From Streptomyces tailanensis (lineage in GTDB: Bacteria > Actinomycetota > Actinomycetes > Streptomycetales > Streptomycetaceae): a stretch of DNA of 64,000 nt. A model generated the notes under the pieces. It was not told where the DNA came from. It saw only the letters and a list, made by a program, of their open reading frames with translations, and did not search any database. Position numbers and translations under genes: made by a program. Location of the stretch: assembly GCF_008386495.1 (NCBI RefSeq), contig NZ_VTHJ01000039.1, forward strand, positions 1 through 64,000. The letters run 5' to 3'. Shown piece after piece: positions 8,841 to 17,073 of this stretch. Each line of letters opens with the position of its first letter. Position 1 is the stretch's first letter.

Positions 8841-9686
8841 ATGTCCCAGCCGGCTCAGCCCGTCGAGGCTTCGGAGCCCGAGACCCCGCATCTCGACTTC
8901 CAGGGAACGACCCCGTACGAGGACTACGTCCAGGCCGACGTCCTCACCCATCTCCAGCACCCCCTCTCCGACGACCCCGGAGAGATGGTCTTCCTGGTGA
9001 CCACCCAGGTCATGGAGCTGTGGTTCACCGTCATCGTCCACGAGTGGGAGACCGCGACCACCGCGATCCGGAACGACGACGTAGCGAGGGCCAGGGACGC
9101 GCTGAAGCGTTCCGTACGGGAGCTGGAGGCCCTGAACGCCTCCTGGAAGCCCCTCGGCCAGCTCACCCCCGCCCAGTTCAACTCCTACCGCGCCGCCCTC
9201 GGCGAGGGCTCCGGCTTCCAGTCGGCGATGTACCGCCGTATGGAGTTCCTGCTCGGCGAGAAGTCCTCCTCCATGCTCGTCCCGCACCGGGGCGCCCCGC
9301 GCGTCCACGCCGAACTCGAGAAGGCGCTGCACGAGCCGAGCCTCTACGACGAGGTCCTGCGCCTTCTGGCCCGCCGCGGCCACGCGATCCCCGAGTCCGT
9401 CGTGAACCGTGACGTCTCCCAGCGCTACGAGCCCTCACCCGAGGTCGAGGGGGTGTGGACCGAGCTGTACTCCGGCGACCCGGACCACGAACTCGCCCGC
9501 CTCGGCGAGGCGTTGACGGATGTCGCCGAACTCGTCTGGCGCTGGCGCAACGACCACCTGGTCGCCACCCGCCGCGCGATGGGCGCCAAGGCCGGCACGG
9601 GCGGCTCCGCCGGCGTGGCCTGGCTGGAGAAGCGCGCCCGCAAGAACGTGTTCCCCGAGCTGTGGACGGCGCGCTCCCATGTCTGA
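8841..9686 (+). CDS. kynA: Tryptophan 2,3-dioxygenase
   Basis: The 281-residue haem protein opens the indole ring of L-tryptophan to N-formylkynurenine. Signatures are TPYEDYVQADVLTHLQ, the substrate-pocket run QVMELWFTVIVHEW, NSYRAALGEGSGFQSAMYR, and the haem-ligand segment WRWRNDHLVATRRAMG near the C-terminus. AGGAGA upstream of the ATG is a good ribosome site. The 3' end overlaps the kynureninase start by eight bases, so the two are co-translated. It is the first step of a route to anthranilate. Confidence 0.95.
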   Translation: MSQPAQPVEASEPETPHLDFQGTTPYEDYVQADVLTHLQHPLSDDPGEMVFLVTTQVMELWFTVIVHEWETATTAIRNDDVARARDALKRSVRELEALNASWKPLGQLTPAQFNSYRAALGEGSGFQSAMYRRMEFLLGEKSSSMLVPHRGAPRVHAELEKALHEPSLYDEVLRLLARRGHAIPESVVNRDVSQRYEPSPEVEGVWTELYSGDPDHELARLGEALTDVAELVWRWRNDHLVATRRAMGAKAGTGGSAGVAWLEKRARKNVFPELWTARSHV

Positions 9687-10902
9687 ATCGACCTCTGAAC
9701 TCACTTTGCAAGCCGGCGAGTTGGACGCGGCCGACGAACTGTCGAAGCTGCGCGAACGCTTCGTCCTCGACGACGCGGTGTACCTCGACGGCAACTCCCT
9801 CGGCGCCCTCCCCGCGAACGTCCCCGGCGCGGTCGCCGACGTCGTGCACCGCCAGTGGGGCGAGTTGCGCATCCGGTCCTGGGACGAGAGCGGCTGGTGG
9901 ACGGCGCCGGAGCGGATCGGCGACCGTATCGCTCCGCTGGTGGGCGCGGCGCCGGGCCAGATCGTGGTGGGGGACTCCACGAGCGTCAACGTGTTCAAGG
10001 CGGTGGTGGCGGCGGTTCGTCTGGCGGAGGAAGACGGGGAAGGTGGTGAGGGCCGGGACGAGATCCTGGTCGACGCGACGACGTTCCCCACGGACGGCTA
10101 CATCGCCGAGTCGGCGGCCCGCATGACCGGCCGCACCCTCCGCCCGGTGACCCCGGCGGAGGTGCCGGACGCCCTGAGCTCCCGTACGGCGGCCGTACTC
10201 CTCAACCACGTCGACTACCGCACGGGCCGCCTCCACGACCTGCCCGGCCTGACGGCCGCGATCCACGAGGCGGGGGCGTACGCCGTCTGGGACCTGTGCC
10301 ACAGCGCGGGCGCCCTGCCGGTCGGCCTCGACGCGCACGGGGTCGACCTGGCGGTCGGCTGCACGTACAAGTACCTGAACGGGGGCCCGGGTTCGCCCGC
10401 GTACCTCTACGTACGACGCGACCTCCAGCCCCGTTTCGACTCGCCCCTGCCCGGCTGGAACTCCCACGTGGAGCCGTTCGGCATGAGCCCCGCGTACGAG
10501 CCCGTCGCGGGCGCGCGACGCGGCCGCGTCGGCACACCTGACATTCTGTCAATGCTTGCTCTGGAGGCGGCACTTGAGGTCTGGGATGGCGTCTCGATCG
10601 AGTCGGTCCGCGCCAAGTCCCTGGCCCTGACCGACTTCTTCCTGCAGTGCGTGACGTCGTACGTCCCCGAAGGGTGCGTCGAGTCCCTCACCCCGACACC
10701 CCACACGGAACGCGGCAGCCAGGTGGCCCTCCGCTGCGACAATGCCGGCGAGGTCATGAAGCACCTCATCACCGAGGGCGTCATAGGCGACTTCCGCCAC
10801 CCGGACGTCCTCCGCTTCGGCTTCACCCCCCTCTACGTCGGCTTCGGGGATGTGGAGAGGGCGGCCCTGGTACTGGCACAGACGTTGGAGTCACTCGACT
10901 AG
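9679..10902 (+). CDS. kynU: Kynureninase
   Basis: The 407-residue PLP enzyme cleaves kynurenine to anthranilate and alanine. Visible features are VYLDGNSLGALP near the N-terminus, AVWDLCHSAGALPV, and the PLP-lysine region VGCTYKYLNGGPGSPAY. A C-terminal small domain contains RCDNAGEVMKHLITEGVIGDFR. The frame is open upstream, but the ATG at 9679 gives the family N-terminus and overlaps the kynA stop. With kynA and the downstream formamidase-like gene it makes a complete tryptophan-to-anthranilate branch. No 3-hydroxyanthranilate genes are in the window. Confidence 0.94.
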   Translation: MSESTSELTLQAGELDAADELSKLRERFVLDDAVYLDGNSLGALPANVPGAVADVVHRQWGELRIRSWDESGWWTAPERIGDRIAPLVGAAPGQIVVGDSTSVNVFKAVVAAVRLAEEDGEGGEGRDEILVDATTFPTDGYIAESAARMTGRTLRPVTPAEVPDALSSRTAAVLLNHVDYRTGRLHDLPGLTAAIHEAGAYAVWDLCHSAGALPVGLDAHGVDLAVGCTYKYLNGGPGSPAYLYVRRDLQPRFDSPLPGWNSHVEPFGMSPAYEPVAGARRGRVGTPDILSMLALEAALEVWDGVSIESVRAKSLALTDFFLQCVTSYVPEGCVESLTPTPHTERGSQVALRCDNAGEVMKHLITEGVIGDFRHPDVLRFGFTPLYVGFGDVERAALVLAQTLESLD

Positions 10903-11287
10903 CGGCGTCCTGGCCCACACGTCCCCCCAGCTGCGCGCAGTCGTGCCGCTGGGGCGATGGGGGTACCTCCCGCTCGAGCGAAGCCGAGAGTGGGGGAGGG
11001 TGGGCGCAGGCGGCACCCTGTCAGCGCCGGCAAGCGCCCCCCACCCCCGCCCAGCACCGATGCCGGGTCACAACGCACCCCGGCGCACCCACACACCCCT
11101 CCGCACGCCCCCACCAGCTCGACGTACAAAAACCGCCAGAACCGTCAACCTCACCCAGCGTCACATCCCGGTGTCGACGCACGTCACCGGCCTGATACCG
11201 TCCCCGCACAACGGCAGGCATCCTCACCCCCCGGCCCGCCCACCCCCAAACCCTTCCAAACCCGTTTCACCCTTGAGAGGTTGGAGC
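10903..11287. repeat. Gene-free 385 bp with a Streptomyces-type intergenic repeat
   Basis: No gene is supported here. At about 10957-10999 lies an imperfect inverted repeat (CCTCCC at 10966-10971 facing GGGAGG near 10994-10999, with an inner CTCG/CGAG pair). I remember this sequence as recurring between genes in many Streptomyces genomes. It follows kynU by about 55 bp and may serve as its terminator. The rest (11000-11270) is Pro/Ala-type low-complexity DNA rich in CCCC and CACC runs. Confidence 0.6.
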
Positions 11288-12187
11288 ATGCCGCACGACG
11301 ACGCCGCAGCCCGCGATGCCGCCGAAGAGGCGTCCGCCTTCTCACACCCCCCGGTCGACCCCGACACCACCACCGCGTACGGCACCGACCACCCCGACCA
11401 GGTGATCGACTTCTACGCCCCGCGCACCCCCGCCACCGACACGGCGGTGCCCTTGGTCGTCGTCCTGCACGGCGGTGCCTGGCGCGCCCCGTACGACCGC
11501 CGCCACATCACCCCGTTCGCCGACTACCTGGCCCGCCGAGGCTTCGCCGTGGCCAACGTCGAGTACAGAAGGGGCAGTTCACTCCCGGCCCAGACCGGCG
11601 CGGCCGGCAGCGCGGGGGGCCCGATCGCGGGCCGCTGGCCGGAGACGTTCGACGACGTCGCCGCCGCCCTGGACGCCCTGCCCGACCTCGTACGAGAGGC
11701 CCTGCCGCAGGCGGACCCGCGCCGCACGGTCCTCACCGGCCACTCCGCCGGCGGCCAGCTCGCCCTGTGGGCCGCCGCCCGCCACGTACTCCCGGCCGAC
11801 ACTCCGTGGCACACCCCCCGCCCGCCCGCGCTGCGCGGCGTCGTGGCCCTGGCCCCGATCGCGGACTTCGCCGTAGCCGGGAAACTCGACGTCTGCGGCG
11901 GCGCGGCCACCCAACTCCTCGGCGGCCAGGACCATTTCGCCGAACGCCGCGCCTACGCCGACCCGTCCCTCCTCCTCCCCACCGGCATCGCCACAACCCT
12001 TGTACAGGGCCGCACCGACATCGTCGTACCGCAGGCCGTGGCCGAGTCCTACGCGGACGCGGCGGCGAAGGCGGGCGAGGTCGTGGGCCTGACGCTGCTG
12101 GAGGACGTGGGCCACTTCCCCCTGATCGACCCGGCGGCGGACGCGTGCGCGGTGGTGGCGGAGGAGATCGCACAGCTGGCGTGGTGA
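11288..12187 (+). CDS. Alpha/beta hydrolase, probable kynurenine formamidase
   Basis: The 299-residue hydrolase has the HGGAW oxyanion motif shared by BNA7-type kynurenine formamidases and BD-FAE esterases. It also has the nucleophile elbow GHSAGGQ, an acid in QGRTDIVVP and the catalytic His in EDVGHFPL. Placed directly after kynA-kynU, it most likely hydrolyses N-formylkynurenine to kynurenine, filling the step between those two enzymes. Another carboxylesterase role cannot be excluded. A ribosome site (GAGAGG) precedes the ATG. The 385-bp gap before it suggests an own promoter. Confidence 0.8.
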   Translation: MPHDDAAARDAAEEASAFSHPPVDPDTTTAYGTDHPDQVIDFYAPRTPATDTAVPLVVVLHGGAWRAPYDRRHITPFADYLARRGFAVANVEYRRGSSLPAQTGAAGSAGGPIAGRWPETFDDVAAALDALPDLVREALPQADPRRTVLTGHSAGGQLALWAAARHVLPADTPWHTPRPPALRGVVALAPIADFAVAGKLDVCGGAATQLLGGQDHFAERRAYADPSLLLPTGIATTLVQGRTDIVVPQAVAESYADAAAKAGEVVGLTLLEDVGHFPLIDPAADACAVVAEEIAQLAW

Positions 12188-12215
12188 ACGGGGGGCCGCC
12201 TTGACCCCACGGGGA

Positions 12216-12234
12216 TACCCGTAATACCTGAGAG
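12216..12234. promoter_or_regulatory. Candidate response-regulator site upstream of the secreted hydrolase gene
   Basis: The sequence fits TACCYGTARTACCTGAGA and occurs again at 16990-17008 upstream of the second two-component system (16 of 19 positions agree). It overlaps a plausible promoter (TTGACC at 12201-12206, ATACCT at 12224-12229, spacing 17), so binding here would probably repress. The regulator assignment is inference. Confidence 0.4.
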
Positions 12235-12346
12235 CTACCTCCCAGATGAGCTCCCTGGCGTGACGCCGACGACGCCTCCCGATTCGTAATTTCCCTTCCA
12301 GAGCGGCCCGACCAGCGGCCGGGCTGAACTGGAAGGGGCGGGCACC

Positions 12347-13399
12347 ATGGGAACCGCGACGCGGCATACGGCAGAACTCGATGCGCTCACGGAGCCAACG
12401 CCGGAGCCCCGCACCCGCCTGCGTCGCACCCGCACTCACCCGCATGGCACCCGTACCTGTACCCGCCTGCTCCGCACCCTCCTCGCCCTGCTCATCGCCA
12501 CCGCCGTCATCATGCCGGTCTCCGCCGCGGCGGCCGGCCCACAGATCCCGGCCCCGGCCCCCGCCACCCTCGCCGCGCCGACACCAAAGACGCTGGAGTC
12601 GACGTACGCGGCGAACCGTACGAACGCCGAGCGGGCGTCCCATATGGCGGAGGCCCACGGCGACCGGAGCCGGGCGGCGACGGACCGCGCGATGGCGGCG
12701 CCCACCCGGCAGTTCCTGAAGTTCGACGGCCGGGGCCCCGGCCAGGCGGTCGAGGTCTTCGGCGACCTGCTGAAGGCGGATCGCGTGGCGGTACTGGTCC
12801 CGGGCTCGGACACCAGCCTGGACACGTACGACCGCTTCCACAAGGCCGCCCGAGCCCTGTACGACCGGATGGGCACCGGCACCGCGGTGATCGCCTGGCT
12901 CGGCTACGAGACGCCGAAGACGATCAGCACGACGGTCTTGACCCCCACCCGGGCCGAGCAGGCGGCCCCGAAGCTCCGCACGTTCATACGCGACCTGCGC
13001 GGACTGCTGCCAAGCACCGCCCACGTCACCCTGGTCTGCCACTCATACGGCTCGGTGGTGTGCGGCCGAGCCGCAGCGGGCCTGAACGGCGTGACGGACA
13101 TCGCCCTGATCGGCAGCCCCGGTACGGGCGCGGACAGCGCGGCCACGTTGCACACATCCGCGCGCATATGGGCGGCCCGAGGCACCGACGACTGGGTCGG
13201 GATGGTCCCGCACACCCGGGCCGACCTCTTCGGCACCACGGTCGGCTTCGGCACCGACCCCATCTCCCCGACCTTCGGCGCCCGCGTCTTCCCCGCAGAC
13301 AACGCAGGCCACAGCGACTACTTCACCCCGGGCTCCCTCTCCCTGGAGCACCTCGCCCGAATAACCCTCGGTATTGCCAAGGAGCGAACCCATGCGTGA
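12347..13399 (+). CDS. Secreted alpha/beta hydrolase, DUF1023-like
   Basis: The 350-residue protein has an Arg-rich N-terminus followed by a hydrophobic export segment (LLRTLLALLIATAVIMPVSA, residues about 41-60) with a plausible Ala-X-Ala cleavage region. The mature part resembles DUF1023 alpha/beta hydrolases: VAVLVPGSDTSLDTYDRFHK, the nucleophile elbow CHSYGSVV, and a late His in AGHSDYF. It probably hydrolyses an ester or lipid outside the cell. GGAAGGGG upstream of the ATG is the ribosome site. The last codons overlap the acyltransferase gene start, so the two are an operon. Confidence 0.8.
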   Translation: MGTATRHTAELDALTEPTPEPRTRLRRTRTHPHGTRTCTRLLRTLLALLIATAVIMPVSAAAAGPQIPAPAPATLAAPTPKTLESTYAANRTNAERASHMAEAHGDRSRAATDRAMAAPTRQFLKFDGRGPGQAVEVFGDLLKADRVAVLVPGSDTSLDTYDRFHKAARALYDRMGTGTAVIAWLGYETPKTISTTVLTPTRAEQAAPKLRTFIRDLRGLLPSTAHVTLVCHSYGSVVCGRAAAGLNGVTDIALIGSPGTGADSAATLHTSARIWAARGTDDWVGMVPHTRADLFGTTVGFGTDPISPTFGARVFPADNAGHSDYFTPGSLSLEHLARITLGIAKERTHA

Positions 13400-14774
13400 G
13401 CTCGCAGAAGCGGAAGGCGAAGCCGCAGTCGCCGACGGTGCGCAGCCCCCACTGGGGCCACCCGCACCCGACGACGATTCCCGCACGGGTGGTGCGAGTG
13501 GGAACCCAAACCCGGCCGAAGGCCGGGTGCCCCACAACGCACCCGCACGAAGCCCACGTTCCGCACGCACCCGCCCCACCCTCCACCACGCAGTCCACCG
13601 CATCGACAACGCCACCCCCGCCACCCGCGACCGCGCAGTGGACGCCCTCCGCGCCCTCGCCATACTCGGCATAATCCTGGGCCACTGGCTGGTAACCGCC
13701 CTGGTCGCGGACGGTGGCACCCTCCATAACGCCAGCCCCCTCCAACACATGCCCTGGCTGGCCCCCATCTCCTGGCTCTTCCAGACTCTGTCCGTCTTCT
13801 TCCTGGTGGGCGGCCACGTAGCGACGAAGAGCTACACCTCGGCACAGGCCCGCGGCACCACGTACCCCCAATGGCTCCGCACCCGCCTGACCCGCCTGTT
13901 CGCGCCCGTCGTCGCGGTACTGCTGCTCTGGACGGCCGTGGCGACAGCCCTCCTCCTCACTGGCACCGACCTAGCGACGGTCCACACCCTCCTCAAACTG
14001 GCCCTGTCCCCTCTGTGGTTCCTCCTGGTGTTCGCCGCCCTGACAGCGGCAACTCCCCTGGTGATCCGCCTCAACCCCCTGTGGCCCTTGGCGGTCGTCC
14101 TGCACGTCGACCTCATCCGCTTCGGCCTCCACGGCCCCGACGCACTCGGCTGGGTGAACCTGGCCGCAGGCTGGCTGGTGCCGTACACCCTGGGCGCGGC
14201 CTGGACGCGAGGCGAGTTGAACCGCCGTCGCGCGGGCTGGCTCCTGCTCGCGACCGGTACGACGGCGACGGCGGCCCTGATCCTCTGGGCCGGCTACCCG
14301 GCGTCGATGGTCGGCGTCCCCGGCGCATCCGTCTCCAACCTGAACCCGCCGACCCTCGCCGCGGTGACCTTCGGCCTGGCCCAGTGCGGCCTGGCGCTCC
14401 TGCTGCGCGGCCCCCTCCGCCGCACCCTCCGGCGCCGACCGATGGCCTGGGCGGCGGTGGCCCTCGTCAACCTCTCCGCGATGACGGTGTTCCTCTGGCA
14501 CCAGACGGCACTGATGGCGACCACCGGCACAGGCCTGGCCGCGGGCCACCTCCCCGGCCTGCACACCCTCCCCGACGACCCGACCTGGATAGCGGCCCGC
14601 CTCGCCTGGCTCCCGGTGTTCGCCGTCGCCCTCCTGCTCTGCTGGGCGGCGTTCCACGGCTACGAGACCCACGGCCGGAAGGAAAACGGGAAAGGGAACC
14701 GGGGCGAGAACCGGCACTCGGAAACGGCACGTCGCCCCAAAATCCCGCAGTCCAGGACGGTGCCCCATGCCTAG
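13392..14774 (+). CDS. Acyltransferase-3 family membrane protein
   Basis: The protein (460 residues from ATG 13392) has a disordered Pro/Ala/Arg-rich N-terminus of about 75 residues. About ten membrane segments of the acyltransferase-3 type follow, beginning with RDRAVDALRALAILGIILGHW, where Arg and His are the catalytic-type residues of the family. Such proteins O-acylate surface sugars or secreted metabolites using cytoplasmic acyl-CoA. I chose the ATG at 13392 because AAGGAGCG lies at the right distance; a TTG 18 bp upstream is possible. The gene overlaps the secreted hydrolase stop by eight bases, suggesting that the two act on a common cell-surface substrate. Confidence 0.82.
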   Translation: MRELAEAEGEAAVADGAQPPLGPPAPDDDSRTGGASGNPNPAEGRVPHNAPARSPRSARTRPTLHHAVHRIDNATPATRDRAVDALRALAILGIILGHWLVTALVADGGTLHNASPLQHMPWLAPISWLFQTLSVFFLVGGHVATKSYTSAQARGTTYPQWLRTRLTRLFAPVVAVLLLWTAVATALLLTGTDLATVHTLLKLALSPLWFLLVFAALTAATPLVIRLNPLWPLAVVLHVDLIRFGLHGPDALGWVNLAAGWLVPYTLGAAWTRGELNRRRAGWLLLATGTTATAALILWAGYPASMVGVPGASVSNLNPPTLAAVTFGLAQCGLALLLRGPLRRTLRRRPMAWAAVALVNLSAMTVFLWHQTALMATTGTGLAAGHLPGLHTLPDDPTWIAARLAWLPVFAVALLLCWAAFHGYETHGRKENGKGNRGENRHSETARRPKIPQSRTVPHA

Positions 14775-14777
14775 GGT
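14772..14777 (+). promoter_or_regulatory. -10 box of a probable leaderless promoter inside the preceding stop codon
   Basis: TAGGGT overlaps the TAG stop of the acyltransferase gene and ends seven bases before ATG 14785. This supports 14785 rather than 14767 as the start of the histidine kinase and suggests that the kinase has its own leaderless transcript. Confidence 0.5.
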
Positions 14778-14784
14778 GGTCCGA

Positions 14785-16275
14785 ATGAGCACGGTGGAGA
14801 AGCGGCTGACGAGGGGTCTGCGCACGCTGCGCGAAGACCTGTTGAGCAGCGAGTCCCATCCGCTGCCGGCGTCGGTGTGGCTGCGCTGGCTGCCACACGG
14901 CCTGGTCTGCCTGGCCGCGTTCGCCCTCACGCTGGGCAACATCGACCAGATGGACGACCGCTACCACCTGGGCGCGGAGTACACCGTGCTGTGCTCGCTG
15001 GCCCAGGGCGCGGCGGTGGCGCTGGCGCTGTGGTGGCCGGTTCCGGCGTGGTGGGCCTCCCTGGTCGTCACCGTGGTGGTGGCCATGGGCGTCCGGGTCC
15101 AACAGTTCCAACTGCTCACCGGGGCAGCCCAGTTCGACGTCACGGTCCCGACCGGCCTGCCGCGGGGCGACGTTCCATGGCCGTGGAGTCCACCCGGACT
15201 GATCGCGCACGCCGTGATCCTCTTCCTGCTCGCGCTACGACTGCCCACCCGCGTCGCGGTCGAGGTGCTGGCGTTGACCGCCCTGGCCACCTATGTCGTC
15301 CAGGGAGTCATCGGCGCCCCGGCCTACTCGTCGACGAGCCCCCTCGCGATGGCCCTCTTCATCGGCGTCGTCCTCCTCGGCAGCACCATGCGCGGCCGCC
15401 GCGAGGCCCGTACCCAACTCGTCGAACAGGCCGGCCTCACCGCCGAGGAACGTGCCCGCCGGACCCTCCTGGAGGAGCGCAGCCGTATCGCGCGCGAGCT
15501 GCACGACGTGGTCGCCCACCACATGTCGGTGATCTCCATCCAGGCCCAGGTCGCCCCCCACCTGGTGGAGAACCCGTCCGACGAACTGAAGGAGAACCTC
15601 CACGGCATCCGGCAGAACGCGCTGGAGGCGCTCACCGAACTCCGCCGCGTCCTCGGCGTCCTGCGCGCCGAGCACCCGTCGGACCCCGACGACCCGCGCG
15701 ACCCGCACGACATGGCGGCCGTCGCCGAAGGCACCGCCCCGCACGCCCCGCAGCCCACCCTGGACCGTCTCGACGCCCTGATGGAGAACACCCGCGCCGC
15801 GGGCCTCGCGGTCACCGCCGAGATCGACGGCGACGTACGCCCGCTGTCGCCCGGCGTGGAGCTGTCGGCATACCGGATCATCCAGGAGGCCCTCAGCAAC
15901 GCGTTGCGCCACGCACCCGGGTCGACCGTCCGGGTGGAAGTGACCCACTTCCCGCGCGGCCTGCAACTGAGGATCATCAACTCCCGGCCGCACCGCCCCG
16001 CCCCGCCGTCCCCCGGTGCGGGCCACGGACTGCTCGGCATGCGCGAGCGTGCCACGATGCTCGGTGGCACCCTCATGGCGACCGGGACCTCCCACGGCGG
16101 GTTCGCGGTGGTGGCCTTCCTCCCCCGGAACGGCGCCCCCGGGAGCGAGACCCCCGCTCCCACGGATGCCCCCACCGACACCCCTGCCGACACGATCGGC
16201 ACACCATCGGGTACAACGGTGCCCCGTGCCTCCGGAACCTCACCGGAGACGACAGGAGAAGAGCCCTCCCCATGA
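14785..16275 (+). CDS. Sensor histidine kinase, NarL/HisKA_3 type (first of two tandem copies)
   Basis: The 496-residue kinase has about five N-terminal membrane segments (residues about 35-205) with little extracellular sequence. A linker leads to the phosphoacceptor motif RIARELHDVVAHHMSVI, and the ATP-binding domain has QEALSNALRHA and GHGLLGMRERATMLGG. The C-terminal tail (last about 45 residues) is Thr/Pro-rich and probably disordered. It should autophosphorylate on His and signal to the regulator at 16272, whose ATG overlaps its stop. It is a paralogue of the kinase at 17074. The stimulus is unknown; membrane or envelope stress is plausible from the topology. Confidence 0.9.
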   Translation: MSTVEKRLTRGLRTLREDLLSSESHPLPASVWLRWLPHGLVCLAAFALTLGNIDQMDDRYHLGAEYTVLCSLAQGAAVALALWWPVPAWWASLVVTVVVAMGVRVQQFQLLTGAAQFDVTVPTGLPRGDVPWPWSPPGLIAHAVILFLLALRLPTRVAVEVLALTALATYVVQGVIGAPAYSSTSPLAMALFIGVVLLGSTMRGRREARTQLVEQAGLTAEERARRTLLEERSRIARELHDVVAHHMSVISIQAQVAPHLVENPSDELKENLHGIRQNALEALTELRRVLGVLRAEHPSDPDDPRDPHDMAAVAEGTAPHAPQPTLDRLDALMENTRAAGLAVTAEIDGDVRPLSPGVELSAYRIIQEALSNALRHAPGSTVRVEVTHFPRGLQLRIINSRPHRPAPPSPGAGHGLLGMRERATMLGGTLMATGTSHGGFAVVAFLPRNGAPGSETPAPTDAPTDTPADTIGTPSGTTVPRASGTSPETTGEEPSP

Positions 16276-16952
16276 CGATGTCGAGCAGCACCATCCGCGT
16301 AGTGATCGCCGACGACCAGCAGATGGTCCGGCAGGGCTTCTCGGTGCTGCTGAACACCCAGCCCGACATCGACGTCGTCGGCCAGGCGGTGCACGGCCTC
16401 GACGCGATCGACAAGGTCGCCGAACTCGCCCCGGACGTCGTCCTGATGGACATCCGCATGCCCGAGCTCGGCGGCATCGAGGCCACCCGCCGCATCACCA
16501 CCGAGAACCCGCACATCAGAGTCCTCGTCCTCACCACCTTCGACCTCGACGAGTACGTGTACGAGGCCCTGCGCGCCGGCGCGTCCGGCTTCCTCCTCAA
16601 GGACGCCTCCGCCGACCAACTCGCCGAAGCGGTACGGGTGGTGGCGTCCGGCGACGCCCTGCTCGCGCCCGGTATCACCCGCCGCCTCATCGCCGAGTTC
16701 TCCCGCCTCGGCACCGCACCCCGCACCCCGCTGAAGGACCGCGTCGGCGACCTGACCGAGCGGGAGACGGAAGTGCTCGCCCTGATCGCCCAGGGCCTGT
16801 CCAACGCCGAGATCGCCCAGCATCTCGTCGTCGCCGAACAGACCGTGAAGACCCACGTGGGCCGCATCCTGGTCAAACTGGGCCTGCGCGACCGCACCCA
16901 GGCAGCGGTGTACGCCTACGAATCGGGCCTGGTCCGCCCCACGGGCTACTGA
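16272..16952 (+). CDS. NarL-family response regulator (partner of the first kinase)
   Basis: The 226-residue regulator has a receiver domain with the acidic pair in VVIADDQQMVRQ, the phospho-Asp in VVLMDIRMPE and Lys in GFLLKDAS. A LuxR/NarL helix-turn-helix follows (LTERETEVLALIAQGLSNAE, then VAEQTVKTHVGRILVKLGL). The ATGA overlap with the kinase gene implies coupled translation. It is close to the regulator at 18420 across the whole length, so cross-talk or a shared binding site is likely. Confidence 0.93.
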   Translation: MTMSSSTIRVVIADDQQMVRQGFSVLLNTQPDIDVVGQAVHGLDAIDKVAELAPDVVLMDIRMPELGGIEATRRITTENPHIRVLVLTTFDLDEYVYEALRAGASGFLLKDASADQLAEAVRVVASGDALLAPGITRRLIAEFSRLGTAPRTPLKDRVGDLTERETEVLALIAQGLSNAEIAQHLVVAEQTVKTHVGRILVKLGLRDRTQAAVYAYESGLVRPTGY

Positions 16953-16989
16953 CCGGCCGCCGGCCACGGCCTCCCCGTAGGACAGGGCC

Positions 16990-17008
16990 TACCTGTAGTA
17001 CCTGAGAC
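16990..17008. promoter_or_regulatory. Candidate response-regulator site upstream of the second two-component system
   Basis: The sequence contains TACCTG twice as a direct repeat nine bases apart and matches the site at 12216-12234 at 16 of 19 positions. It lies 66 bp before the GTG of the second kinase, which fits autoregulation by one of the two NarL-type regulators. Confidence 0.4.
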
Positions 17009-17060
17009 GGATCCCGACAGACCCCCCTCACTGGTGACGACGGCAACCCCGCCCTCCGCC

Positions 17061-17066
17061 TACCGT
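17061..17066 (+). promoter_or_regulatory. -10 box of a probable leaderless promoter (second kinase)
   Basis: TACCGT ends seven bases before GTG 17074 and no ribosome-binding site is present in the gap. Confidence 0.45.
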
Positions 17067-17073
17067 TTTCAAC

